Assembly: GCA_024642285.1 (NCBI GenBank)
Contig: JAHEBJ010000001.1
Coordinates: 124,001-188,000, forward strand
Direction: 5' to 3'
From: Sphingobacteriales bacterium
GTDB lineage: Bacteria > Bacteroidota > Bacteroidia > Chitinophagales > Chitinophagaceae
Length of the DNA: 64,000 bases
Shown: positions 53,993 through 61,662 of the stretch, in pieces
How the letters are laid out: each line of letters opens with the position of its first letter
Numbering within the stretch: the stretch's first letter is position 1
The notes under the pieces: model-generated
The model's database searches: none
The model's input: only the letters and a program-made list of their open reading frames with translations
What the model was told of the DNA's origin: nothing
Program-made: the position numbers and the translations under genes

Positions 53993-56118
53993 ATGGGGAT
54001 GCCAAGCTTAATCTCTGTTCCTTTTCCAGGTTCGCTGCTGATCATTAAATTTCCTTTCATCTCATCCGCACGTGCCTGCATATTCCTGAGTCCGTTACCC
54101 GAAAGCGAAAGTTTGTTTTCTTTCATTTCATGCTGCAGGTCAAAACCAATGCCATCATCTTTTATTACCAACTCAATATGTTTTCCGGTATTGGTAATAA
54201 ACACGGTAATTACTGAACATCCGGAATATTTATAAGCATTATTTACGGCTTCTTTAAAGATGAAGTAAAAATTTTTTCTTTTTTCCATGCCCAGGTTGGT
54301 TGTAAAAATTGATGGGTCATAATTACATGCAAAACTGATATTTCGTATTGCCAGTAATGGTCTTGCAAACGATTCCATCCGCTGAATTATCTTTTCCATA
54401 CTGTCGTTGCGTGGATTGATGGCCCAGACCGTATCGTTCATTTCGGCCACCATATCGCCGGAAGTGATGTTTATCTTTTCAAGTATATCCTGTAATTCTT
54501 CTTTATTGTTGTCTTCATTTTGCATCTGCGCCACTTTACTGAAAACCGAAATGCTGCTGAGTGTGGAGCCTACGTTATCATGCAGATCCTGGCTGATCAG
54601 CAATCTTTCCCGGAGCATCCTTTGCTCTGATTTCATCAGGCTTCTCCTGCGGTACCGGTAAAAACCATAGCCACTAAGCAGCAAAACTGCCACAATTAAA
54701 CCATAGGCAAATTTCTTTTGCTGGTTTTGCTTTTCGGCAGTGATGGTTTTTAATTCATTTTCCGCCGAAAGCAGTTTTAACTCCTGCTCTTTTTTTTCAA
54801 ACTCAAACTGCGTTTTGTAAAGCTCTACCTTTCTTGATTCTTCAGCATTAAATACACTGTCGCGGTATACAATGTACAGCTTATAATTTGCAAACGCTTT
54901 TTCGTAATTTCCTTCCAGGCTGTCAATATGAGATAAATGCCGGTATGCTATACCAATATATTCCTTTACTCCCAGTTGCTGTAATGTTTGCAATCCTGCC
55001 TGCAGGTATCTTTTTGCATCCTGAATTTTATTCAGTTTAATATATATTGACCCGATATAAATTTTTTGTTCCGCTGTAGCATGTATTTCATTCTGTTGCT
55101 CCCATTTTCTCAATGAGATAAAATTATTCTCCAACGATCGTTGATACATGTTTGCCGCAGCCTGTTTATTACCGGCCTGCAATGCGGAATCTCCTATATA
55201 GTCAAAAGCATTTGCAAGGCAGGCATATGCCCATGGTGTACCCCAACCAGGAGCACCAGGTTCCTCATAAATTTTAATTGATTCATAAAAATATTTCAAA
55301 GCTTCAGCGTACCTGCCAGATTTTAAAAAATAGTCACCGATGGTATTGTTATTTTGTGCACAGGCAAACTTATCTCCCAGTTCAAGGTTAATTTTCCTGG
55401 CCGATAAAACGTTTTTCAACCCCAAAGAGTCATCATTTAAATCCCAAAACGTTATGCCAATGCTATGAAGTGCTGCAGCCACCCCTTTTCTATCTTTCAG
55501 TTCTTCCGAATATTTTAAAGCTTTAAAGTGGTAATCAATGCACTCTGATAAATTCCCCAGGTAAGAAGCGCATTCTCCCATTTTGTTGTAGATATAGGGC
55601 ATCCTTGTTTTATTGCCTGTTTCTTCCAGGATTGCAATAGTCTTCTTGTAATAGTTAATTGATTCGGGGTAATTTGCTTGCCGGAAAAAAATGGCAGCTA
55701 TAAGGTTTAAGCACTTTCCAAAATTTTCTTTATCCCCTTCTTCCTCTAGGATAGCTGAAGCAGTGAAAATATCTTTTTTTGCTTCGGTATAATTTGTTTG
55801 TAAAAAATAATGAAGACTAATGAGATAATGCGAAAGCCCTATGCCTCTTTTATAATTTATTTTCAGGGAAAGAGATAAGGCCTCTGATCCATATTTCAGA
55901 ATTTCATCATTAAGTTTAAATTGTTCCAGCAATAAACCCAGTTCAAAGAGTTGATTTGCTTTACCTCTATCCTCACCGGACTCATTAATAATAATAAGGA
56001 GACTGTCAATTCTTTTGTTCTGTAAATGATTTGCCTTGGCTGTTGGTTTCTGCGCAAAAATCAGCAATGGAGAAAAGTAAATTAATATGTGCAACAGCAA
56101 TGATCTCACCACATGCAT
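53986..56118 (-). CDS. TPR-containing sensor histidine kinase (HisKA_3)
   Basis: The track ORF reaches 56274 and would overlap the previous gene; MHVVRSLLLHILIYFSPLLIFAQ at 56118 is a proper signal/anchor, so this start is chosen (710 residues). About ten tetratricopeptide repeats make up the periplasmic sensor, then one transmembrane helix (FAYGLIVAVLLLSGYGFY), a HisKA_3 dimer domain with LLISQDLHDNVGST (phospho-histidine) and a HATPase domain (EAVNNAYKYSG, DDGIGFD, GNGLRNMQAR). Ligand unknown. It pairs with the LuxR-type regulator downstream. Confidence 0.93.
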   Translation of the reverse strand: MHVVRSLLLHILIYFSPLLIFAQKPTAKANHLQNKRIDSLLIIINESGEDRGKANQLFELGLLLEQFKLNDEILKYGSEALSLSLKINYKRGIGLSHYLISLHYFLQTNYTEAKKDIFTASAILEEEGDKENFGKCLNLIAAIFFRQANYPESINYYKKTIAILEETGNKTRMPYIYNKMGECASYLGNLSECIDYHFKALKYSEELKDRKGVAAALHSIGITFWDLNDDSLGLKNVLSARKINLELGDKFACAQNNNTIGDYFLKSGRYAEALKYFYESIKIYEEPGAPGWGTPWAYACLANAFDYIGDSALQAGNKQAAANMYQRSLENNFISLRKWEQQNEIHATAEQKIYIGSIYIKLNKIQDAKRYLQAGLQTLQQLGVKEYIGIAYRHLSHIDSLEGNYEKAFANYKLYIVYRDSVFNAEESRKVELYKTQFEFEKKEQELKLLSAENELKTITAEKQNQQKKFAYGLIVAVLLLSGYGFYRYRRRSLMKSEQRMLRERLLISQDLHDNVGSTLSSISVFSKVAQMQNEDNNKEELQDILEKINITSGDMVAEMNDTVWAINPRNDSMEKIIQRMESFARPLLAIRNISFACNYDPSIFTTNLGMEKRKNFYFIFKEAVNNAYKYSGCSVITVFITNTGKHIELVIKDDGIGFDLQHEMKENKLSLSGNGLRNMQARADEMKGNLMISSEPGKGTEIKLGIPIP

Positions 56119-56242
56119 ATTTTTTACTAAAGTAATATATTTAATCCCGGCCATACTGGCCGGGATTGATATTCTTTTTAAATGACTTTGGCATTGGTAT
56201 GAGAACAACATCAGAGCCATTGCCGGGTTAATACAAGACTGG

Positions 56243-56761
56243 TTAATTTGTAACGGATATTTTTCTTGTTGCATAGTAATCGCCTGCTTTCATTTTAAGT
56301 AAATAAATTCCGGGGTTTACATTGCTGGCATCCCAGGTTACTTCATTGCTTTTTTCTTTAAAGCTGTTATTGGCAACAGAAGCCACAAATCTGCCCGTTA
56401 CATCAAAAACCTGCAGGTTAACTTCGGTTTGTTTTGAAAGATCGAAAGAAATATGAACTGCCTTTGAATCAGCATGGATATCCTTCAACTTGGTTTGGGA
56501 AATGCCTTGTTCTTTGTTGTTAATTAACCATCCGCCGCCGCAACAAAGTTTGCCTAAGTCAGCACATTGGCCAATATACCAGCCCATATTGATATAAGCC
56601 TGTACCTCGCTTTGATCCACACATTGTTTTTGGCATAAGCAACCACACTTTCCTTTTCCCCCTTTTGACATCAACACTTTACCATGACAATTTTGTGCAG
56701 CGGCAAACTGATTCATAACACTTAATGAAAGTACTATGATTATTATTTTAAGTGATCTCAT
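56243..56761 (-). CDS. Small cysteine-rich T9SS-secreted protein
   Basis: A 172-residue secreted protein. The signal ends near NQFAAAQ; the next 55 residues contain eight cysteines (CHGKVL, KCGCLCQKQC, GQCADLGKLCCGGGW), followed by a linker and a type A T9SS sorting domain (VNLQVFDVTGRFVAS ... ARKISVTN). The cysteine module is like a small disulfide-rich knot; I know no named family. It lies 23 bp after a lipoprotein gene and upstream of the TPR kinase, so it may be sensed or controlled by that system. Confidence 0.75.
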   Translation of the reverse strand: MRSLKIIIIVLSLSVMNQFAAAQNCHGKVLMSKGGKGKCGCLCQKQCVDQSEVQAYINMGWYIGQCADLGKLCCGGGWLINNKEQGISQTKLKDIHADSKAVHISFDLSKQTEVNLQVFDVTGRFVASVANNSFKEKSNEVTWDASNVNPGIYLLKMKAGDYYATRKISVTN

Positions 56762-56784
56762 TTTTTTTATTTTAAAGATTAAAC

Positions 56785-57372
56785 TTAATAAGTGATTGTA
56801 CCTGCGGCTTCAAAACTAAACGTGCCGGTAATAAAGTCAACCGGTCCGTTAATGGTAAATGATCCGGAAGCGCCATTAAATCTTCCTGTTCCACCGGTTA
56901 TAGTCCAGGTGCCTGTTATGGTACCTGTTGTGCTTGTTTGTGTAAGAAAACCCGAAGCATCAATAATATCACTTCCGGTATAATAGATCAGGTCGCCATT
57001 GGAAGCAGCAAGCTGTCCGCTTACTGTTGTAGTAAGCAGCATGGTTGTAAAGCTAAGGTTGCAGGTAACATCCTGTCCTCGGCTTGATGATGCTATCAAA
57101 GTACCTAAATGAGTGGCATTGCCATGCAAAAAATACCCGGGGTTAGCAAATCCGGGCAGGTCGCCGGAGCATGCAGTTGGCGGAATGGCAGGGTTGGTAT
57201 CAACTGTAGAGAAAAGGCTTGCTTTGAACGGCCTTGTTACCAGTGAGTTTTGGTTTTCTTTTATCATGGCTGACCCAGACTGTTCAGAGCCGGAGATCTT
57301 AAGATCATCGACATCTTTACGGCATGAACCAAGCAGCAAAACGGCAGCAATCAGTATTGATAAATTTTTCAT
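56785..57372 (-). CDS. Hypothetical lipoprotein
   Basis: A 195-residue lipoprotein (LLLGSCRKDVDDLK). The C-terminal 110 residues form a beta-rich domain with GTWTITGGTGRFNGASGSFTI, a pattern also seen in calycin-like secreted proteins whose function is unclear. First gene of the run ending in the two-component system; tandem CCCC-N6-GGGG-type sites stand about 70-105 bp upstream of its ATG. Confidence 0.7.
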   Translation of the reverse strand: MKNLSILIAAVLLLGSCRKDVDDLKISGSEQSGSAMIKENQNSLVTRPFKASLFSTVDTNPAIPPTACSGDLPGFANPGYFLHGNATHLGTLIASSSRGQDVTCNLSFTTMLLTTTVSGQLAASNGDLIYYTGSDIIDASGFLTQTSTTGTITGTWTITGGTGRFNGASGSFTINGPVDFITGTFSFEAAGTITY

Positions 57373-57441
57373 AATCGTTTTTTTTAAATGGTAAATATTT
57401 TTATCGATGTAAAACTACTATGCACAAAACCCTGCCACAAT

Positions 57442-57455
57442 CCCCTAACCTGTGG
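57442..57455 (-). promoter_or_regulatory. CCCC-N6-GTGG half-degenerate dyad
   Basis: CCCC-TAACCT-GTGG, one mismatch from the 53979 dyad pattern. Downstream on the minus strand GGGTTTTG could be the -33 element, so the site is positioned for an activator. Confidence 0.4.
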
Positions 57456-57464
57456 AAATGTTAT

Positions 57465-57478
57465 CCCCGATAATGGGG
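57465..57478 (-). promoter_or_regulatory. CCCC-N6-GGGG dyad
   Basis: CCCC-GATAAT-GGGG, same spacing as at 53979 and 23 bp centre-to-centre from the neighbouring site, about two helical turns. Confidence 0.45.
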
Positions 57479-57745
57479 AGCTATTGCAGTATTAGATCAG
57501 CTGTATTGAAATAGATAATAGATGGGATTTTGGAGCTTCCTGCTTTGCAGGAACGGAATTAAAAGCAGGATTTTAAATTTCAGTTTGAATGTGAACCGCT
57601 GCTCAGGACCTCTTGAGTTTCGATTAATAAAGCGGCTCAGGAATTTTGAAATGGAAGCTTACTTATGTAATGATTTTTATCTAACAGGTTATGTTCACTT
57701 CAGTATCAGCCATTGCTTTAATTCTGTCATAAACCTTTTGAATAC

Positions 57746-58219
57746 TCAATCAATGGGTTCCCACAATTCAACTTTGTTTCCTTCCGGGTCAAGTATATGA
57801 ATAAATTTACCGTAGTCATAGGTTTCTAATTTGTCTACAATGGTTACGCCGTTCTTTTTTAATTCTTCAACAAGTGCTTCCAGGTTTTCTACCCGATAGT
57901 TTATCATAAAATCTTTTGCAGAAGGCTCAAAGTATTTTGTTGTTTCTTTAAAAGGCGTCCATTGTGTTTGCGCTTTTTTTGTGCTGTCGAATCCTTCAAA
58001 CCACTCAAAAGTTGCGCCATAGGGGTTGGTGGTTAAACCCAGGTTTTTTTGATACCATTCAGTTATTATTTTGGGGTCTTTGCATTTGAAGAAAACGCCG
58101 CCGATACCTGTAACTTTTTTCATTGTATTAATTTTATTGGTGGTAGTAATTGATTTAAAAGCAAAGCCGAGGCAAAATGTTGCAACAAGTGTCAGCGTTA
58201 TTACAAATGGTTTTTTCAT
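57746..58219 (-). CDS. VOC (glyoxalase/bleomycin-resistance) family protein with signal peptide
   Basis: A 157-residue protein. Residues 33-157 are one vicinal-oxygen-chelate module (GIGGVFFKCKDPKIITEWYQ ... KFIHILDPEGNKVELWEP), close to a cytosolic VOC protein that would begin at MKKVTGIGG. Ahead of it is a hydrophobic leader MKKPFVITLTLVATFCLGFAF, so this version is probably exported or membrane-tethered. The first metal ligand is not obvious. Function cannot be assigned. Confidence 0.85.
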   Translation of the reverse strand: MKKPFVITLTLVATFCLGFAFKSITTTNKINTMKKVTGIGGVFFKCKDPKIITEWYQKNLGLTTNPYGATFEWFEGFDSTKKAQTQWTPFKETTKYFEPSAKDFMINYRVENLEALVEELKKNGVTIVDKLETYDYGKFIHILDPEGNKVELWEPID

Positions 58220-58318
58220 GTTATTAAAATTGATTTGAAATGAATGCTTCCTTAATCGCCTGCTCCTGCCTGGTTTTTTATTAATGTAAGTATTAAGACC
58301 TTAGGCTGTATTCTGCAT

Positions 58319-58870
58319 TTATTGTTTCTCAAACCTGCTGAAATACATATACCAGTTCCATTCCCAGTTTTTCCCATTGTCTTCAGAAAAAGCCTGGCTC
58401 CAAATTGGATGCTCTTGGTCTCTTACATCCCAACGAAAGACAACCAATATTGGTTTACCGTTAAAATTGTCCTTAGTAAAAAAGTATGCAATATTATTTT
58501 CAAAAGATCCAAAAACAGGCGGTTGTAATATACCTTCATTTGAGTCGGCCCAATAAATTGCCCACAATCTGGTTTTGGGGTTGAAAAGCCTCACAGACAT
58601 TCCTTCAAAAGGTTTCCCGTCAAATGTTGCAAGGAAGTTGTCAATATTGCCAATGCCATTTAATACCCGGTACATTTCCTGGGTCGATTCAAAGGCTGTC
58701 CATTCTGTGCAGTTGCTTAGCCTGCTTTTTAATTTTCTGTTTTGCAGTTTCCACTTTCCTTCATAAAAATCAAAGTCCTGTGCAGAGGATGTTGCCGAAG
58801 CTGTAATTATCAGTTCTCCATTTGCATCAAATTTTACAGCTGGAATTTCTATGGTATCGTTTTTCGTCAT
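58319..58870 (-). CDS. DUF1579-like hypothetical protein
   Basis: A 183-residue cytosolic protein without signal peptide. DFYEGKWKLQNRKL, EMYRVLNGIGNIDNFLA, FEGMSVRLFNPKTRLWAIYW and WSQAFSEDNGKNWEWNWYMYF follow the pattern of lipocalin-like DUF1579-type proteins (a 'FDFWxGxW' start and 'WEWNW' end). Function unknown. On the same strand as its neighbours, each with long intergenic spacing. Confidence 0.7.
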   Translation of the reverse strand: MTKNDTIEIPAVKFDANGELIITASATSSAQDFDFYEGKWKLQNRKLKSRLSNCTEWTAFESTQEMYRVLNGIGNIDNFLATFDGKPFEGMSVRLFNPKTRLWAIYWADSNEGILQPPVFGSFENNIAYFFTKDNFNGKPILVVFRWDVRDQEHPIWSQAFSEDNGKNWEWNWYMYFSRFEKQ

Positions 58871-58999
58871 ATTATTTATTTAAGAGTCGTCCGTAGATCA
58901 AGATGATATGAGTTGTGTCACTAAAATTCAAAGTCTGAAATGATGAACCTTACTGGTGGCGGAGCCCACAGAACCTTCCTGCCTTAAACAAAAACTGAT

Positions 59000-59011
59000 G
59001 TTATGCACAGT
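59000..59011 (+). repeat. Left inverted core of homocysteine methyltransferase unit
   Basis: GTTATGCACAGT, 12 bp beyond the gene's stop codon, is an inverted match (10/12) to ATTGTGCACAAC at 59988-59999. Confidence 0.5.
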
Positions 59012-59022
59012 CATTTTTGATG

Positions 59023-59973
59023 TCAGGTAGCCATGACCTGACTTGCAATTTCAAGGACGTGTTCTTCGTCGGTGCCGCAACAGCCGCCAAATACGTTTAG
59101 CTGATTAAATATTTCCTTCAGCTTCTTATTCTCTCTACCTAATTCCTGTGGGTTTCCCCTGTCTAATTCTGTTGCGTTATCCAACTCAGCATGACTTTTA
59201 CAAGAAGCATTTGCCCTAATTCCCTTTATTCGCTTGGTCCACTGCTCCTTTATTCCGTTTTGCAATTCATTTATAAAGTGTTTTGGATGGGCGCAATTAA
59301 TCATAAAATATATCGGAGGTTCTTTTACACTTTCGTCAACTTGTTCAATTGCTTCTTTTAAATTTATTCCTGCTGGCAGTTTGCCATTGGTTTCAACTGT
59401 AAAAGAAATGACAACAGGAAGATTTAAGGTATTAGCAGCTCGTACAATGCCAATTGCTTCCTCTACATAATTCATCGTAATTGCTGACACCATATCAACT
59501 TGTGCACCTGCAAAAACTTCTATTTGCTTCAAATGATATTCTTGCGCTTCATCAACAGTCATTTTATTTTCAGGTTTATACCCATCGCCACGAGGACCAA
59601 CGCAGCCACTTATAACAATAGCAGGTAAAGCATCTTCAAATTCATCTTTCAAATCAACCAAAAGCTGAACTGCTTTTTCATTGACTGTTAATATTGCTGA
59701 CTTTGGGTAGCCAATTTTTTCAATCCAATCAGTGTTCGCCCGCCAGGTAGGGCTTTCCAAAATGAAACCTGCTTTTGAATCTTTTGCAATATTCAAATAC
59801 CGTCGATAATAATCCCTAAGTGCATTATAACCTTTTTCATTTTTTAGTAAATCAAAAGCAGCAAAATGCGGAAGTTCATAGCCTTCAAGGAAAACAAGCG
59901 TCGTTTCTAGTCCGCCGTCAGTTAAAAACAAATCAGCAGATAAATTCGGTAGAATGGTTTTACTATTTGCCAT
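59023..59973 (-). CDS. Homocysteine S-methyltransferase family protein
   Basis: The track starts at 60087, inside a repeat; MANSKTILPNLSADLFLTDGG at 59973 is the natural start (316 residues). A zinc-dependent methyltransferase TIM barrel of the MmuM/BHMT family: LTDGGLETTLVF, ESPTWRANTDW, CVGPRGDGY, a zinc cysteine in NCAHPKHF and the paired zinc cysteines in GGCCGT. It would methylate homocysteine from S-methylmethionine or a similar donor. It nearly fills a 1.0-kb unit with inverted ends, as in a gene cassette. Confidence 0.9.
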   Translation of the reverse strand: MANSKTILPNLSADLFLTDGGLETTLVFLEGYELPHFAAFDLLKNEKGYNALRDYYRRYLNIAKDSKAGFILESPTWRANTDWIEKIGYPKSAILTVNEKAVQLLVDLKDEFEDALPAIVISGCVGPRGDGYKPENKMTVDEAQEYHLKQIEVFAGAQVDMVSAITMNYVEEAIGIVRAANTLNLPVVISFTVETNGKLPAGINLKEAIEQVDESVKEPPIYFMINCAHPKHFINELQNGIKEQWTKRIKGIRANASCKSHAELDNATELDRGNPQELGRENKKLKEIFNQLNVFGGCCGTDEEHVLEIASQVMAT

Positions 59974-59987
59974 AGTGATGTTTTTTA

Positions 59988-59999
59988 ATTGTGCACAAC
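59988..59999 (+). repeat. Right inverted core of homocysteine methyltransferase unit
   Basis: ATTGTGCACAAC, 14 bp before the ATG; reverse complement of GTTRTGCACART. Together with 59000-59011 it bounds exactly 1,000 bp. Confidence 0.5.
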
Positions 60000-60016
60000 G
60001 GGCGGGGCTTTGTGCT

Positions 60017-60042
60017 GGGCTGGACGTTAAAACGTCCAGCCC
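60017..60042. repeat. Perfect GC-rich hairpin
   Basis: GGGCTGGACGTT and its complement flank AA, giving an 11-12 bp stem in the intergenic region. No T-run follows. Confidence 0.6.
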
Positions 60043-60045
60043 CGG

Positions 60046-60108
60046 AACCGCTGCTGATTGAAAATATGAGTTTGAAGTTAACAACAAAAAGCTAAATAGG
60101 CATTCGTC
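60046..60108 (-). repeat. Dispersed 60-bp promoter-like repeat, copy 1
   Basis: About 80% identical to 62275-62335 over about 60 bp, starting AACCGCTGCTGATTGAAAAT. On the minus strand it contains a TTTTTG element and a TATTTTC-like element and points at the methyltransferase gene. Confidence 0.6.
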
Positions 60109-60132
60109 AAGCCCCGATATGATGCACAGTAG

Positions 60133-60156
60133 AACCTGCCTGCCGGCAGGCAGGTT
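60133..60156. repeat. GC-rich palindrome, copy 1
   Basis: A perfect 24-nt palindrome with core CCTGCCGGCAGG. Two imperfect copies lie at 61460 and 61539, all intergenic. Confidence 0.75.
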
Positions 60157-60204
60157 ACCGCTGCTGATGAAAACCAGGCCATGCCCGTATATTGGTAAAC
60201 CAAT

Positions 60205-60216
60205 GTTGGCTGAAGC
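60205..60216 (+). repeat. GTT core next to OsmC gene end
   Basis: GTTGGCTGAAGC, 16 bp left of the OsmC stop, preceded by a 5-bp hairpin ATTGG-TAAA-CCAAT. It aligns with one gap to GTTGAGCCGGGC on the minus strand at 61596, suggesting the ends of a two-gene unit. Confidence 0.35.
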
Positions 60217-60220
60217 CTTT

Positions 60221-60619
60221 TTAAGTCATTAATTTAATATCAAGCCCTTTCCTCAATGTGTTTTGAATTTCTGCAACTTTGTCCGTATGCTTGATTAATT
60301 TTTCAATATCTGATTTGGGAGAGTCAGATATTACACTTGTTTTATACATAAAATTAGTTCCAGCTTCACCTTCGGCCCCAAATTCACCAGTAACTTCAAC
60401 TTCAACACCTGATATTTTTATATTCATTTTGTCTGCTTCCCGATATAAGTCATTACAAAAGCAAGTTGCTAAAGAAAGTAATAAAAGTTCTCCACCATTT
60501 ATAGAAGAACCAAATCCTGAATGTTTAGCTGAAATATGCATTTCCTTAGCAGATTCATTAGTCGTTACAAAAATTTCATGGTGCTTGAATTTACTTTTTA
60601 TTGTAGCAGATATTTTCAT
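60221..60619 (-). CDS. OsmC family protein lacking the second cysteine
   Basis: A 132-residue OsmC/Ohr-like protein. The first redox cysteine region is present (GELLLLSLATCFCNDLYREA), but where the second conserved cysteine is normally found the sequence reads KVAEIQNTLRKG, so the classic two-cysteine peroxidase mechanism seems unavailable. The adjacent CFC could substitute. Start ATG at 60619. It lies 72 bp downstream of the DUF4386 gene on the same strand. Confidence 0.88.
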   Translation of the reverse strand: MKISATIKSKFKHHEIFVTTNESAKEMHISAKHSGFGSSINGGELLLLSLATCFCNDLYREADKMNIKISGVEVEVTGEFGAEGEAGTNFMYKTSVISDSPKSDIEKLIKHTDKVAEIQNTLRKGLDIKLMT

Positions 60620-60691
60620 AACTATTAATTTGTAGATAAAGTTTCAGTAAGCATAGCAGCAAACTGATTTTTGGCGGTTCGTTGTTCCATT

Positions 60692-61393
60692 TTACACTAG
60701 TTGGGGATTTAGTTGAGTTCTTTTAATGCCTTTTATTAGTAAATAAAAGCAAAAAATCCATTCTCCAAGTGCACAAGGAATAAGGATTGCTGGATATACC
60801 ATGTTTACAAAGTTTGGAACAAGAAACCAAACAATGCTGTTGAAAATATAGCATACACCTCCAATAAGTAGCAGAATTCCCAGCCATTTTGGAAAAATGA
60901 CTGATAAAACGATTAAACGACAAAGAACAAGTAAGTGGAAGCCAAAAAACAAAAGACTAATATTATATCCTGTCCCGTGCAACTTAATTGTCAATAAAGC
61001 CAAAGCGTTGAGTTGGTCGGTATTGAATACGGTAAGGAAATCAGCTTCTTTTAAAAAGGATAATGCTGCAAAATGAGTCAAGGCAACAACGCTTAAAATA
61101 GTAATGCTGGCAAACCTGAGTAAAGTAGAAAGTATAGATAGAGGTCTGTTAGTTTCCTTCAATAAAATGAAAAGGATTGAGGTTACGCCTACATCACACA
61201 GTAACATGAATAATTCACTTACAAAACCAAACCGGTACCAGAATTCAGAAGACAAAATGTTCTTTGCAGTAACAGTTGCATTATTATAGTCAACCAAACT
61301 GTCACGAACAAAGATTTGAGCAATGAGTCCCAAAATTATTATTAATAAATAGAGGAGACCTCCAATTCTTGCGATAGTAAATTTTTGATACAT
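60692..61393 (-). CDS. DUF4386-like membrane protein
   Basis: A protein of about 233 residues with seven predicted helices. MYQKFTIARIGGLLYLLIIILG at 61393 looks like the usual DUF4386 start (short basic leader, then TARIxGLLYL); the track's ATG at 61417 adds eight residues and is possible. Other marks: VALTHFAALSFLK, TIKLHGTGYNISLLFFG, WLGILLLIGGVCYIFNS. Function unknown in this family. Confidence 0.8.
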   Translation of the reverse strand: MYQKFTIARIGGLLYLLIIILGLIAQIFVRDSLVDYNNATVTAKNILSSEFWYRFGFVSELFMLLCDVGVTSILFILLKETNRPLSILSTLLRFASITILSVVALTHFAALSFLKEADFLTVFNTDQLNALALLTIKLHGTGYNISLLFFGFHLLVLCRLIVLSVIFPKWLGILLLIGGVCYIFNSIVWFLVPNFVNMVYPAILIPCALGEWIFCFYLLIKGIKRTQLNPQLV

Positions 61394-61459
61394 TGTCGTT
61401 TTTTCTACAAAACGCATAACAGGAAATTTTGTTACAATCTAATAGTGGATCCGCTGCCC

Positions 61460-61480
61460 AACCTGCCTACTGGCAGGCAG
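61460..61480. repeat. GC-rich palindrome, copy 2
   Basis: Imperfect copy (CCTGCCTACTGGCAGGCAG) of the 60133 palindrome. Confidence 0.65.
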
Positions 61481-61538
61481 ATGTACTTACTAAAGTACAG
61501 AATATATTGTGTTGATGAGTAGTATTCCGTCGAACCCG

Positions 61539-61563
61539 AACCTGCCTACCGGCAGGCAGGCTT
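61539..61563. repeat. GC-rich palindrome, copy 3
   Basis: Near-perfect copy with core CCTGCCTACCGGCAGGCAGG; 78 bp from copy 2. Confidence 0.65.
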
Positions 61564-61589
61564 AAGCCGATAAAAGTTACTGCTGCCCG

Positions 61590-61638
61590 GCTCAACGTTG
61601 CGTCAGCCCCAGCTGACGCAAAACCCCTTGTTAGCTGC
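61590..61638 (-). repeat. attC-like recombination site
   Basis: On the minus strand: AGCTAAC at one end, then a 10-bp stem (TTGCGTCAGC/GCTGACGCAA around a 4-nt loop), then GTTGAGC, which fits the integron core GTTRRRY exactly. Length 49 bp with outer core pair, spacer and inner stem is the attC plan. It lies just past the 3' end of the NTF2-like gene, as attC does in cassettes. Confidence 0.45.
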
Positions 61639-61643
61639 AGTGC
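61630..61643 (+). repeat. Left inverted core of NTF2-like gene unit
   Basis: GTTAGCTGCAGTGC, inverted 13/14 match to GCATTGCAGCTAAC at 62216-62229. The pair bounds 600 bp holding one gene. Confidence 0.55.
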
Positions 61644-61662
61644 TACTTGCGGGACGAAAGAC

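Larger units (their letters stand above)
57373..57745. other. Intergenic region with candidate operators
   Basis: Holds the promoter region of the lipoprotein/mini-protein/kinase operon, with two G/C dyads 23 bp apart. The 92-residue plus-strand ORF at 57522-57800 overlaps the VOC gene's end, has no recognisable domain and is rejected. A GAACCGCTGCT stretch near 57594 resembles part of the repeat at 60046, perhaps a remnant. Confidence 0.5.

Noticed and set aside
56119-56274. Longer histidine kinase start at 56274
   Set aside because: It overlaps the T9SS mini-protein gene and places the signal sequence internally; the ATG at 56118 gives a normal signal peptide.
57522-57800. 92-residue plus-strand ORF
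   Set aside because: It overlaps the end of the VOC gene, has no family features, and its region looks like a promoter with operators.
57746-58870. Extending the cassette-like cluster to the VOC and DUF1579 genes
   Set aside because: No GTT-core/inverted-core pair flanks these genes; only orientation and spacing are similar.
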